Part shown: positions 1-11,200 of the stretch, piece by piece
Numbering within the stretch: position 1 is the first letter of the stretch
Layout: each line of letters begins with the position of its first letter
DNA from: Undaria pinnatifida
Lineage: Eukaryota > Sar > Phaeophyceae > Laminariales > Alariaceae
Length of the DNA: 64,000 nucleotides
Reading direction: 5' to 3'
Assembly (NCBI GenBank): GCA_012845835.1
Contig: JABAKD010000009.1
Span: forward strand, 14,602,274-14,666,273
Translations under genes and position numbers: made by a program
Notes under the pieces: model-generated
What the model saw: the letters and a program-made list of their open reading frames with translations, nothing else
The model's database searches: none
Told to the model about the DNA's origin: nothing

Positions 1-751
1 TCACTGAGTGCAATCCGGAGAGAGCGTTGCGTCTTTGCGAGGTGATCGACATGTTGGGACCCACCCGTGAACAAACACGGGTCGTGACGGAGTTGCTGAT
101 CGCTGATCGCCCAAATTCACATCGTAAACTACTGCTGTAAAAACTCGAACCAAAAAACTCGAATTTTGAACGAATTTTCAATTTTCAATTTTTGGCGCAA
201 AACAAAAAAATGTAGGCTACCTCGTACCAATAATGTGACCGGTGACCGGTGAACCAGGGTCTCCCCGTCGTGGCTTTTGCTCTTGCTGGATGGCCTTTAC
301 ACGCGTAGAGTTTGCATTTTAAAGACTAACAAGGGAAGGCGCCGACAACTGCTGTAGCAGCAGTGGCGTGGCGTGCAGTGCAATCCTGGGCGGTTGGTTG
401 TGTTTGTGTGCCCAAGGCAAAGAAGAATCGTACCGTAGAATTCCATATGCAACATCGCAATTCCACTCCTCTTTCGCAATACAACATCCACATAATAACC
501 ATGTACCGGTACAGTTGTCGTACCGGGTACTCAGTGTCCGTTTACCTTGTGGCAAACGTAATGGTACCCGTTTACCGTTTGCCGATGCGCCAGGCGCGTG
601 CAAAGGCGGTGCGACTGCCGTACCTACGATATTAAATTTGTCTGCTTTTAGTTTGCACACTGCCTGTGACACTGACGCAACCTTTCACTTTTAGTTTTAC
701 GAACAAACGTGGTTCGTGTGCTGCGTACCCAACCTTTGGTTTGCTTGTGTT

Positions 752-846
752 TTTACCTGGGGTATTCTTTCACTCCAGAGCGACTGGATGTAGCCTGTCC
801 TGTGACCACGGACTTGATTATGCATTGATGTAGAACAACAACAACC
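752..846 (-). repeat. GTT-tailed dispersed repeat, copy 1
   Basis: Read on the minus strand this begins with a short GTT run and continues through the shared core TCCGTGGTCACAGGACAGGC and CTCTGGAGTG. It matches the plus-strand copies at 1135-1312 and 3536-3630, and with the former it makes an inverted pair. I see no coding capacity. Confidence 0.65.
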
Positions 847-1134
847 CCTTTAGAGCCCCGAAACCCCTCCCTGTACTAAATCCAAGTAATTTTTCCCAAA
901 AAACGGGTTTCCAGTTGTAAAGGCGTTAAGCAGGGCGGCGCAAGCCGCAAGTTGCAGTAAATATCACATGTACTGGTATCATGGTATGCACTACTATTGC
1001 TGTTGCTGCGCGCTGACACAGTTGATACGAAGCAGAAAAGAGAACATAGACGGTGTTTGTAACCTTGTAACCCGCACATCTCCATGTTACTGGCCGAGTT
1101 TGCTGGGTCCAGTACAACTACACTCGTCGGCACT

Positions 1135-1137
1135 CAA

Positions 1138-1214
<77 letters not shown>

Positions 1215-1312
1215 TTGTTGTTGTTGTCACATTAACTCGCGTAATGCAGTCCGTGGTCACAGGACGGACTCCAGTAACTCTGGAGTGAAAGAATACGCCA
1301 GGGAAAGAATAA
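1135..1312 (+). repeat. (GTT)n microsatellite plus GTT-tailed repeat, copy 2
   Basis: A nearly pure GTT array of about 90 bp (1138-1227) runs straight into the repeat core: CTCACATTAACTCGC-like sequence, a TCCGTGGTCACAGGAC block, and CTCTGGAGTGAAAGAATAC. The array always sits at the same end of the repeat in the four copies seen, so it behaves like a tail of the element rather than a chance microsatellite. Translations of the array as poly-Val, poly-Cys or poly-Thr are artefacts. Confidence 0.7.
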
Positions 1313-1339
1313 AACAAGCCAAAAGTGCGACCCGTAAAT

Positions 1340-1655
1340 TTTATAGCCGGTCGCCCCGGTGGCGTATCAGGTTATCCTCGAGCCTGGTATTGGTCAGTTT
1401 CGTGAGTTCGAATCCCCCCTAGTGCATACTCGTATAAATTCGTGGGGGCTTTTCTTGTGCACAGATTGACTTGCGGAAAGCGCGAGAGCGTCAGTTAGCA
1501 ACACTCGATGAAAAATGGACGAGCAGTGGGATTGCTAAACCCTATGGGCGATAAAAATTGAAGGCAAGAACCGGGGGGAAGAAGGGACGACACCTGTGAC
1601 CACGGCTTGTCCTGTCCGTACGCTGGAAAGTAGATGTGTGTGAAAAATATATATA
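1340..1655 (+). repeat. tRNA-derived SINE-like element, copy 1
   Basis: The head resembles an RNA polymerase III internal promoter: a box A-like TGGCGTATCAGG at 1360-1371 and a box B GTTCGAATCC at 1406-1415, followed by about 240 bp of unrelated body. The same head and body recur on the minus strand at 25460-25837 with good similarity, and the body alone recurs at 8440-8590. A tRNA-like head fused to a shared non-coding body, dispersed in both orientations, is the structure of a tRNA-derived SINE. The 3' end abuts the foldback element at 1665. Confidence 0.7.
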
Positions 1656-1664
1656 ATCCGCACC

Positions 1665-2896
1665 ATCGCCTAGACCTAGCACCACGCGTATAGCAAACTC
1701 CTACATCTATGCGACCTAAAGCCCTCCCCCCCCCGCCCCCCGCCGCCCCCCGGCACATTTCCCCCCCCTCCCCGACAAAAAGGATTTATAGCTTCCACGC
1801 ACAAATTGAGCTGCCCCACCCGTCCCCTTTCCCCCCCTCCCCCCCTCCCCCCCCTCCCCCCCTCCCGCCCCCCTTTTAATCAAAATCAGGCCCCCAAGTC
1901 CTCAAAAACTCCGCCCTCCCCTCACCGGTTATTCGACTTACAGTATTCACTTGATAAACTGATGCATTTCCTTACACACCTGTCAGATTTTGTCCCCCTC
2001 AGAAACGGGTTTTATAGTATCCGCGAACAGACTGCCTAACATCACCCTGTTGACCCAGATAGCTACCTGGTACACATGTACCTGGTAGTTGCAAGGGGAG
2101 TCGCCGACCTATATCCTTAATGAGGACACACAACCCGTAATACGCGCGATCGGAGTATCACACACAGCTTGCAAAGATGAGTTTCGACAAAATATTCGAT
2201 CTCACAGCTGGAGTGTATTATAATTTTTTTAATATGATATTATACAAATTAAATACACTCCATCCAGCTGTGATTATAAAAATTAAATGCACTCCAGCTG
2301 TGAGATCGAATATTTTTTCGCAACTCATTTTTGCAAGCTGTGTGTGATACTCCGATCGCGCTATATAAAAATAAAAATGCACTCCAGCTGTGAGATCGAA
2401 TATGAAGATTTTGTCGAAACTCATCTTTGCAAGCTGTGTGTGATACTCCGATCGCGCGTGTTACGGGGTGTGTCCTCATTTCATGATTAAGGATATAGGC
2501 AGGCGACTCTCCTTGGAAACACGTGTATTCTAAAAATAAAAATACACTCCAGCTGTGAGATCGAAGATTTTGTCGAAACTCATCTTTGCAAGCTGTGTGA
2601 TACTCCGATCGCGCGTATTACTGGGTGTGTGTATAGGTCGGCGACTCCCCTTGCAACTACAGCAGTGTAGCTTGTACCAGGGTCAACAGGGTGATGTTAG
2701 TCAGACTGCGCAGAAACTATAAAACCCGTTTTTGAGGGGGACAAAATCTGACAGGTGTGTAAGGAAATGCATCAGTTTATCAAGTGTATGTTGTAAGTCG
2801 TACAACCAGTGAGGGGGGGGGGGGGGGGATTTCCAACAGCTTTAGGTCGCATAGATGTAGGGACTTGCTATACACGTGGTGCTAGGTCTAGGCGAT
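1665..2896. repeat. Large inverted-repeat (foldback/MITE-like) element
   Basis: The two ends are reverse complements over several hundred bases. The left arm starts ATCGCCTAGACCTAGCACCA (1665) and the right arm ends with its complement (2896). Further matching blocks read inward: a C-run facing a G-run, GATGCATTTCCTTACACACC, the ACGGGTTTTATAG block, GATCGGAGTATCACACA, and CAGCTTGCAAAGATGAGT. The centre (about 2225-2545) holds two extra partial copies of the innermost block. No transposase frame is visible, so this would be non-autonomous. The inner block occurs elsewhere in the window as solo fragments. Confidence 0.8.
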
Positions 2897-3086
2897 TGTT
2901 CGGGTGGTGGGGAAGGAGGGGGCGTTTGGAAGGGGGGGGGGGAAGGGGAATTAATTGGAGCTACGGCATGGATGGCTAGAAATATAATGAGGTGATATCA
3001 ACTGCCTGGCAGTGGTTATTACTCTGGTATATTTTGATTTTAGGTGGGGTGTTTGAACAACAGGGAGCGAGGAAAAAAAAATAAAG

Positions 3087-3250
3087 TAATCGCTGAAGCA
3101 AGTCATACATCCGCCCAAAACATATAAAAATGAATTCGGAAGTCAGCGTACGTACCTACGTGCGTGCGAGTGCGATATTATAGCTGAAGCAAGTCAAACA
3201 TCCGCTCGAAAAATATGAAAATGAAGTCGTAAGTCAGCGTACGTACGTGC
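3087..3250 (+). repeat. Tandem duplication, unit about 93 bp
   Basis: A block with GCTGAAGCAAGTCA, ACATCCGC and AAGTCAGCGTACGTAC occurs at about 3090-3155 and again at 3183-3248. The spacer is rich in the alternating sequence ACGTACGT. Confidence 0.7.
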
Positions 3251-3535
3251 CAAGCCCATGCTGGTACATGTGTTTCAAGACTCGAAGCTGGAGCCGACTA
3301 CGAACACCGCATGCCACCCAGGAAACCAAACCCATGTACAACGGACAAATCCGAGAAAAAAAATAAAGACCAACAACAAAGATTTTCTTTAGTTTTTCGT
3401 AAATTAAATAAACTACTCGGAGTAAAACTTTTACACTACGAGTAAACGAGAGAAATAGAAAACGAATCAAGGACAACAGTACGTACGTACCAGGAAATAA
3501 TCAAAAAGTTACGTAGACTCGCCAGACGTGGTTAG

Positions 3536-3630
3536 TTGTTGTTGTTGTTCTCACATTAACTCGCATAATCAAGTCCGTGGTCACAGGACAGGCTCCAGTT
3601 GCTCTGGAGTGGAGGAATACCCGAGGGAAT
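3536..3630 (+). repeat. GTT-tailed dispersed repeat, copy 3
   Basis: A short GTT run is followed by CTCACATTAACTCGCATAAT, then TCCGTGGTCACAGGACAGGC and CTCTGGAGTG. It is nearly identical in the core to the copy at 1135-1312 but has only a few GTT units. Confidence 0.65.
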
Positions 3631-4264
3631 TTAGTATTGCAAGCTGACTGACTCAACTGCTGTGCAAGCTGAAGCGATGTCCATCTGCACCTGGTAAAGC
3701 AGTAGTGCTAGTATACGGTGGGGTAACTATACCCGATTTAAGAACGCGATTTAAGAACGTGCACAATAAGAGAAAACGGATTTACGAGAGGTACCGCCTT
3801 TTGGCGCCTGTGCTAAATCTTACCAGGTAATGATCATGGCGCCTATACCAAAACCCTCACACCTGGTATACGATACAACAGCTGAGATAAGAGCTGTAAA
3901 ACTGGCTTGTTCGTAGGGGCTCTTAAATCGGGTACTCCGCTTTATACTGTATTACATCGGTCGGTCGTGTTGGCCAATTTCTCCAAAACTTTATTTTCAC
4001 TTTCATACGATAATACAGCAGAACCTGGTATGATACCCGCCATATTGTAGTTACACAGGCCACATGATGTGACACGGCACAGCAGTAGTACTCCGAGGTG
4101 CCAGATGTCATCTTGCATACGACCGTACTACTTTTCTTTGCTCACCCCATCTAATAATATTATCTTGCCACTTTTTCTTTCTCCTTCCTCCCTCCCTACT
4201 AATGGTCGTATCTCAGATCCGGGGTCTCTAAGCAGGCTCTTCTCCCCCCTCCCCACTACCAGCT

Positions 4265-4330
4265 ACGGTGTGCGCCTTCATTTTTATCGCGAAAATACTT
4301 CAGCCCTTTCTCCCCTCGTCGACTCGCACC
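4265..4330 (-). repeat. Diverged fragment of the SINE body
   Basis: The plus strand reads GCCTTCATTTTTATCGCG, then TTCAG, then CTCGTCGACTCG, resembling the SINE body at 25600-25665 with many differences. Only about 60 bp can be matched. Confidence 0.35.
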
Positions 4331-4525
4331 GTGGTGTACCAGTATCTAGTAACGGCAGGAATCAGCAACATCCGACCCATTCTTCCCGATTACCCATCTA
4401 TCGTGCTAGTAAGAGCATACGACCTCCCACTAAATGCAGGACAAACAGGCAATACACTCTCAGCTGGTCGTCTGTGGTCATTTTCAATCTTACACGTTGG
4501 CTCAGACCAACCCGACCCCCAGACC

Positions 4526-4793
4526 TGTAATCCTATCCTGAAACCCTATCGTAACCCTATCCTGTAACCCTATCGTAACCCTATCCTGTAACCCTATCCT
4601 GTAACCCTATCGTAACCCTATCGTAACCCTATCCTGTAACCCTATCGTAACCCTATCCTGTAACCCTATCCTGTAACCCTATCGTAACCCTATCGTAACC
4701 CTATCGTAACCATATCCTGTAACCCTATCGTAACCCTATCGTAACCCTATCGTAACCCTATCGTAACCCTGTCGTAACCCTTGCCGCAACCCT
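4526..4793 (+). repeat. Telomere-like minisatellite (AACCCTATC[G/CTG]T)n
   Basis: About twenty units alternate irregularly between AACCCTATCGT (11 bp) and AACCCTATCCTGT (13 bp). Each unit keeps an AACCCTA core, one base different in register from the common telomere unit CCCTAA. A second short degenerate run of CCCTAACCCTGA type lies at 5649-5690. This is either an interstitial telomere-derived block or a minisatellite that happens to share the core. Confidence 0.85.
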
Positions 4794-5024
4794 TTGGGGG
4801 GCTCGAGGTCGGCAGGGTGTCGCGCGGCTCTGCAACGTGTTTAGGTGGCGTTGTTCCACAAGAAACCCGGGCGGGCGAAATGCCGACCTCAATCAACCAG
4901 ACGAACGACCGGAAGGAAGTTCTTGCCTGCCCGTGCTGCAAACTATTTACAGTAGCTTTTAATCAAAACACATGGACACACAGCACCCAGCAGCAGTACC
5001 GAGTAGTACTCTAGTTTAGCTAAG

Positions 5025-5240
5025 AGAGGTATGCAGTATTATTAATAGTGGTCCCTTTAGAGCGCCGGTTAAGTAGTGCCGATTGCCCGCTATAGTGCCT
5101 GTGGAATCGGCTTGGCACAGGGGGGAACGACCAGTAGTGGCAGTATTGGAAGTAGTGCCGGTTGCGGCTATACTACCGGTATTTCCTGCTGGCATGTGCC
5201 GGCGCTACAGAGGGACCATTGCTGTATATGCAATGCGCGA
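5025..5240 (+). repeat. Diverged dispersed repeat with recurrent AGTGCCG motif
   Basis: This block resembles 53370-53575: both carry ATTAATAG, several AGTGCCG/TAGTGC words, TTGGCACAG, GGGAACRACMAGTAG and a TTTCC-CGGCAC end. A shorter relative with TAGTGCCG words lies at 35385-35490. No coding capacity is evident. Confidence 0.5.
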
Positions 5241-5285
5241 GTGCAGTTTCCAACAGATGCAAGAACCCTTCCTCGCCCTCAACAG

Positions 5286-8200
5286 AAGCAACGACCGCGG
5301 CGATGCGCGCCGACTATGACGCCAAGGTAGCCGAGCTGAAGGCGGACCTCGAGGGGACCAGGAGCGAGAAGGAAAACACGGCCACCGACCTGGCAATCTT
5401 GAAGGTGCGCCCCAGCAGCTGTCGGTACGACCAGATAGCAGAAGAACTGTTAACTATTAACTTAATTATCTTGATGTGTGATTTCGTGATTTTGGGGGTT
5501 ATATTTTGTTATCGCCTGTGGCCCACGCGCGGCTCGATTTCCCAGTCTGGTTAATTCGTTCACCGGGGGATGGACATTCACGATCCGAGGGTGCCTTTCC
5601 TTCTACCACTTGTTCCCGACAATGGGTGGCATACACTTCGACTTGTATCAAACCCTAGCCCTAACCCTGACCGTAGCCCTAAGCCTGACTTCATCAAACC
5701 CAATCAACCAACGTATTCGTCCTGTACACAGTTTGTGTCGACCATTTTCTCGAATATCTGGTTAGTGGTAAGCGCTGCTGCAACCAAGTCTCGTGGCTCG
5801 AGGCACAATCGAGCCAGGCCCGACGTGGTAGATAGGCGTACTTGTAAGCAGAGTGAGTTTGGCGAGCGTCCTGTGGGCCACGTGAAGAAGGGGCTAACCC
5901 ACACCTCACCAGGTGTTTTGACCAATGAGCAAGATCTTTCTGGTCTAATTCCAACTTGGGGTGTCCCTTAAAAAGGGTTGCAGTTCTGTACAGGATACGA
6001 GACGGGTCGGTCTGTTGTGTTACAGTCTGGCTAACAGCATGGAGGTGCACCGTTTTGTTTGTGGGGCTCTAACCTCTCAAGGAGCGCTGCTATATACCTC
6101 GCTCATAACCTCTAAAGGAGCGCTGCTATATATCTCGCCTTCAAAACTGATTTGGAGAAAACTGAAAGTTGTTCCAGAAGAACAACCCCACGCCCTAGGC
6201 GAACAACGAAACTTATGGTGAAACAGAAGTAAAAGAGCTCTGAACATGTTGTGTTAAGGAGTCTCGTCGTCCATAAAACGTTTTAGCCCAAAGCTGCTAC
6301 CTCGACCCTACGACCTCGCAGCACGCTTCCATGCACGCGCGCAAGTCCACTTGTTTGCACCAAGTGAATCGGTCCGTGGGTGACTTGAAAAACTCAATAA
6401 TGCGGCTTAGTTTTTCACGGATCGACCGATGGGGGGAATCAAATGCAACTACTGTATGCTTGTAAGGCGCACTGTTCGTTGGGGGTGCCAATGGTTGGGT
6501 TGAGCCGCTGTCATTCGTGAACCGCAGATGTTGTGGAATCTTAAGGTGGCGGCGGTAAACTACGCTTCTTGATCGAACCTGGCGGATTGCAGGCACTCTT
6601 AATTACAACCGCTGTTATTTCAGGCATATTCCCTGCTTCACCTCCCCGTCTGATGGATTTTCATCCTCCTCGTCCAACCATCTACTCGCACAGGCATCGG
6701 CTCGAAAAGAGCGACTCCAGTGGAACAAAGAACGCACGCTTTTGCGCAGGAAACTAGCCGAGGCGGAAGCTCGGGCGCGCGAGGCGACGGATGGGGTAGC
6801 CTCGCCTCAAGAGGTGAGAGAGAGAGAGACCACTGCCCCTGAGGTTGCTCAAGTTACTGTTTTTGTTTGCGCCGAGCAGAGGCCCGAGCCTTCAACAACC
6901 CGCGATAGCGCCGGAGGTTGGCACCGCTCGGTCTGAGAAGCGTTGCCATCAACAACTTTAAAACACGTTTTCTGTTGGGTCGATGATTTTTTTCCTCGCC
7001 TGGGGGTAAACAGCTCACGGATCGTTTCTCCGAAGATCGCAACTGTTCTGTAGCGGAGAGTACGGCAGGTATCGCTTGCGCAATAACTCGTTCACCTATA
7101 CACACATATATATAGACTATACACCTGGTGCAAGGTTATCCTTCGGAATGGGGTTGACTTGATATTCCGGGGGCGTCGCAAGTCGGAAAGGGGGAACATA
7201 GAAATACGCATGCGCTACGAGTTTGTTTTTTTTGCTGATGCTGTATGCTTCGTGTACCTGATGAGGTCTGACGGTGTGTGTTTGGTTGTTGCGTTGGGCG
7301 TGAAAATGTTGTCGTGGTTCGATCTCCTCCTGCTGCTGTGCACCGACCACACACGTACACCGTGGCTGGCGCAAACGCGAGAGCTTGGAGCACGGCTGCC
7401 GTTGTACTGCTGTTGCTGTACTGCTGTATACGTACCAGGTACTGATTTTGTGGCTGCGAGGGTGAGCGGCTCCTTTCGACTAAAGTGATTCACCGCGCTC
7501 TTGTTGATCGTTTTGTGTGCCTATGGCAGCATACACTCCACCCAAACATACGTACAGAAGCGCACACGCATGCACACAAAAGTACCGCCCGTGGCTGTCA
7601 CACGGAGCGCTGCTGCTGCTACTGCTGCTGCTACTGCTGCTGCTGCTGTTGCGTCGTAGCAGCCAGCAGATAATAAAAACATTATTTTATATAGCGGGCG
7701 GAAGAGTGGAGCGGGATAAAAAGTATGAAAGCGGAGCGGGACATTTAAACGAACAAAATAATGCGGGCTTTTCTATGGCCTTACTCGGCTCAGCGAGGCG
7801 GAACGCGACCCCTTGACAAAAGAGCCAGCTCTGCGACTTTGAATGCTCAGATCACGCGCCAGGGAGCTCGAGCGGGATCCAGACATGCGTCGTACTGTAC
7901 CGACGGACCCCTTGCTTTCCCCGTCGCCGAAAGCGCGAGAAAAAAAAATTCGGCCACTGGAGACCAGCATGCCAAAAAAAGTGCATGTTTTACATATTTA
8001 CATATGATTGATACAGGGTGTCCTGTGTTTCCGGTGCTTCGTGTTTACCAGATACCGGGTTACTATTCGTAGCTCCCATGTAATTGCTGTTTTTAGTTCC
8101 CGTTTAAATTTCTGTCTTCACAACTGCATCCCTGACATACCAATTATGTCGCTAACACATGCGTCTCATCGCTCCCCTACCCGTACTCGCGATCGGCCAC

Positions 8201-11200
8201 ATAGTTCACCACGTTGCAGCAAGCCTTGGCAACCGGCAAGACAACCATTCGAAGCCTCCGCGAGGCGCTAGAGGTAGAAGAGAGACGGCGGGACAAGCTT
8301 CAGTTCGAGGTGGCCTGTGCATCCACGGCGGAGGCCGATGTCGAGCGCCTCATGGTCCTCGTTGCGTCGCTCGAGAAAAATCTCGCGGAGGTGAGGAATC
8401 CGACCGATGCTGGATATACGTCACTTTTGTATTTTTTTAGTTATTTTTTTTGCCGTATCAGTTTTTCTTCACAGCTTCTGGACAAGCCGTGGTCACAGGT
8501 CTCGCCCTTTCTCCCCCGCCGGAACGTGTCTTTATTTTTGTCGCGCAAGAGGGTTCAGCGTTCCCACTGCTCGTCGATTTTAGTCTAATTTTATCCTTCC
8601 GCACGCGACGACCGACCGGCTGGGTTATGACCGAATCGAGCGCTTGTTTTTCGCCGCTCCGTCGCCTCTTTGGGGTTATAACTCTTGGGGTTTTTCAACC
8701 CAAGGGGTCATAACCCTTTTGAGCCCCATGTATAGCGACCAATAAAATAACCGGGGTGATGTTATCAAGCGTTGCCCAAGGGTTATAACAGCCCCATGTA
8801 TATCGACCAATGAAGTGATGGGGGTGAGCTTTTTGTATGTAGCCCTTTTGAGCCCCATGTATAGCGGCCATTGAATGACGGGGGTTATATTTTTAAGCGT
8901 AACCCAACGGTTATAATTTAACCCTTTCGAGTCCCTGGTGCAGCGACCAATGAAATGACGGGGGTGATCTTTCTGTAGCCCTCTTGAGCCGGATGTATAG
9001 CGACCAATAACATGACGGGGGTGACATTTTCAAGCGTAACCCTAGGGCTATAATATGAAACCCTTTTGAGCCCCATCCATGTATAGCGACCAACATTGGA
9101 GGGGATGTGATCGTTTCAAGCGTATAAAGAGAGCGTGCAGCAGAACTTTAGAGTATCACCATGCGGCGCGCGTGTCGCATACCATGGTATCTCCTTAGAA
9201 TGAAGCTCGGACAGACTCCCTACCCAAGGGAATCGGGCTGCTTGCTGTGATCGATGCAGTAGGCGTCAGTGTTTTCGCCATGTTTTGCCGCGCAAGTCCC
9301 GAAAAGGTGAAAGGGAGCGTGGACAAGAGGCGCGCGTCTGCAGGGGTTTCGCGAATGCCTCGGGAAAATGGCCGCACGCGCACAGCCCCTCCTTCTTTCT
9401 TTTCTGCTCGTCTTGGTCTTCTGATAGTGGCTCCACGCAGAAGATGCGTTCCGAAGGGGGAACCCCGGGAAGTTTGATTTGTTTGTTTGAGGAGTTGTGT
9501 TGCAGGCTTTTTTCTTCGCCCGACCGGTGTTAGGCGCCTTCTCTGGTGTTGCGGTCTGCCGCGACATGCGATGCGCGAGTCCTACTTCTCCGGTGCGGTA
9601 GGCTGCGCTGCTTGTATATGTGTTAAAAGTGTGCGGGCTCATTCGTTGTTGTATATACGATCCCGCAGTTTTGACCGCTTTTCAACATCGCAAAGCAAAA
9701 TCCTACACTAGTTCCAACTAGTTTTGTCCACAACAGCGTGGGTGGGGTTTTCACGGATTAGTGTTCACTCCGTTTGACCCCACATTTTTGTCACCATTTT
9801 CTGCCTCGTGGCGGTGCCGCAGGAGCGGGACGCCAAGAAAGCCGCGCAGCAGGAGGCGGAAGCTAGGTCCGCGGATGCCAGGGGCCTCGAGAGGCGGCTT
9901 TCTGCCGCCCTGGATGCCGCGGCCCTCGCCGAAAACAGCGCAGCAACCTGTGTCGAGGTCAGTGCGGACACATTTGACGTAGACAATCGCTTCGGCAGCA
10001 ACTGTCGTCGGCTTCGGCCGCGCGCTTGGGTGTCCAATTGTGACCGCGGAAGCCACCTCAATGGTGCTGAGCGGGGCTTGTGCCGGGCCTGGTTCTCATG
10101 TTGTAGTGCGGCCGCGTTCTCTCCAACCTGTGCCTGGCACACACGAGAACCGCGGTGTAGTAGGAAGCGGTTGCTGAGCGGGGCTGTTTTTGGTTGTTGC
10201 TTGGGTGGGAAGTATTTGGTGCACATCAGTCACGCCCCACTCGCATCGCACTGCACACACCGCACCGCACCGCACCACACCGCACCGTACCGCAACTCAA
10301 CGCAACGCGCCCCACCCGCATCATAGGGCGACAACGCTCTGGCGCTCCGGCTCGCGGTGATGACGCAGAAGAGTCACATTTCCGAGTGCATGGAGTCGAT
10401 CGGCTGCTTTATCCTTGTACCGCTGCAACGCTGATCTCACACTAATTCCAGGTAGTTTGTACCCAACAACGTGATTTCAGCTTTAAATGTGTCCCAAAAG
10501 CTGTGAACGAGCTTTCCTACCTAAACGCCTACGCCCGCCCGGCCACCTTGATGTCCGCCGGTTGACCTCTTGTTGATTTTGTCTCGTCTGCGCACCTGTC
10601 TGTTCCCGGCTCGCTCCTGACCGGCAGGACGTCGGGAAAATAACGGCAGAGGTTCACGAAGCTCGCGCCTTGCAGCGCCATGCCGAGCTGTGGCTGGAGA
10701 AAAGCCTTGCCGAGGTCGATGCGGTCCATGCGGTGTTGGCGTACGAGCGATCCGTTGCCGCGGGCATCGACACAATCTCGATTCAGGCCCCGCACCATTT
10801 CGACCGGTCGATGCAGACCCCCATGCTGCAGGCGCCGCCGTCCCCAGCGTCCGACGTCGCCGGCGCGGAAAGCCACAGGGAGTTCGGGGTGGGCACGCGG
10901 ACGGAGGTGAAGGGTGAGCGCGTTGGAATCCCGGGCTCCCCGACCTCCATGCTAGCGGTTCTTGGCGCCGGCCCAGGTGCTGGTTGCGCTGACGGGGGTG
11001 CCAGAGGCAGTGCCACGGCGGCGGCGGCGGGGGGGCATGTGACGCCAACGTCGCGCGGGGGCCAAGGTAGCAGGAGCGACTTGCGAACGCCAGATATGGA
11101 TGCTACCAGACCTGTCATGTTTTCTGCCACCCGTATGCGTACGAGGATGGGGGGTGCGGGGCGAGATATGGGGATGGACGGAGACGATGGGGAGCCGACC

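Larger units (their letters stand above)
1..5285. other. Repeat-rich region with no gene recognised
   Basis: No open frame here looks like a gene: the longest reading frames fall in repeats or microsatellites. The region contains GTT-tailed repeats, a tRNA-like SINE, a large inverted-repeat element, a tandem duplication and a telomere-like minisatellite, listed separately. It must also hold, or lie downstream of, the missing 5' exon(s) of the coiled-coil gene at 5286, because the first exon I can place starts with two bases of a split codon. I could not find that upstream exon. Confidence 0.6.

Noticed and set aside
968-1317. Reading frames with long poly-Val, poly-Cys or poly-Thr
   Set aside because: They are translations of the GTT microsatellite at 1138-1227 in three frames; no gene structure surrounds them.
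4526-4793. CRISPR-like array
   Set aside because: Units are contiguous 11-13 bp repeats without spacers, so it is a minisatellite. The genome is eukaryotic.
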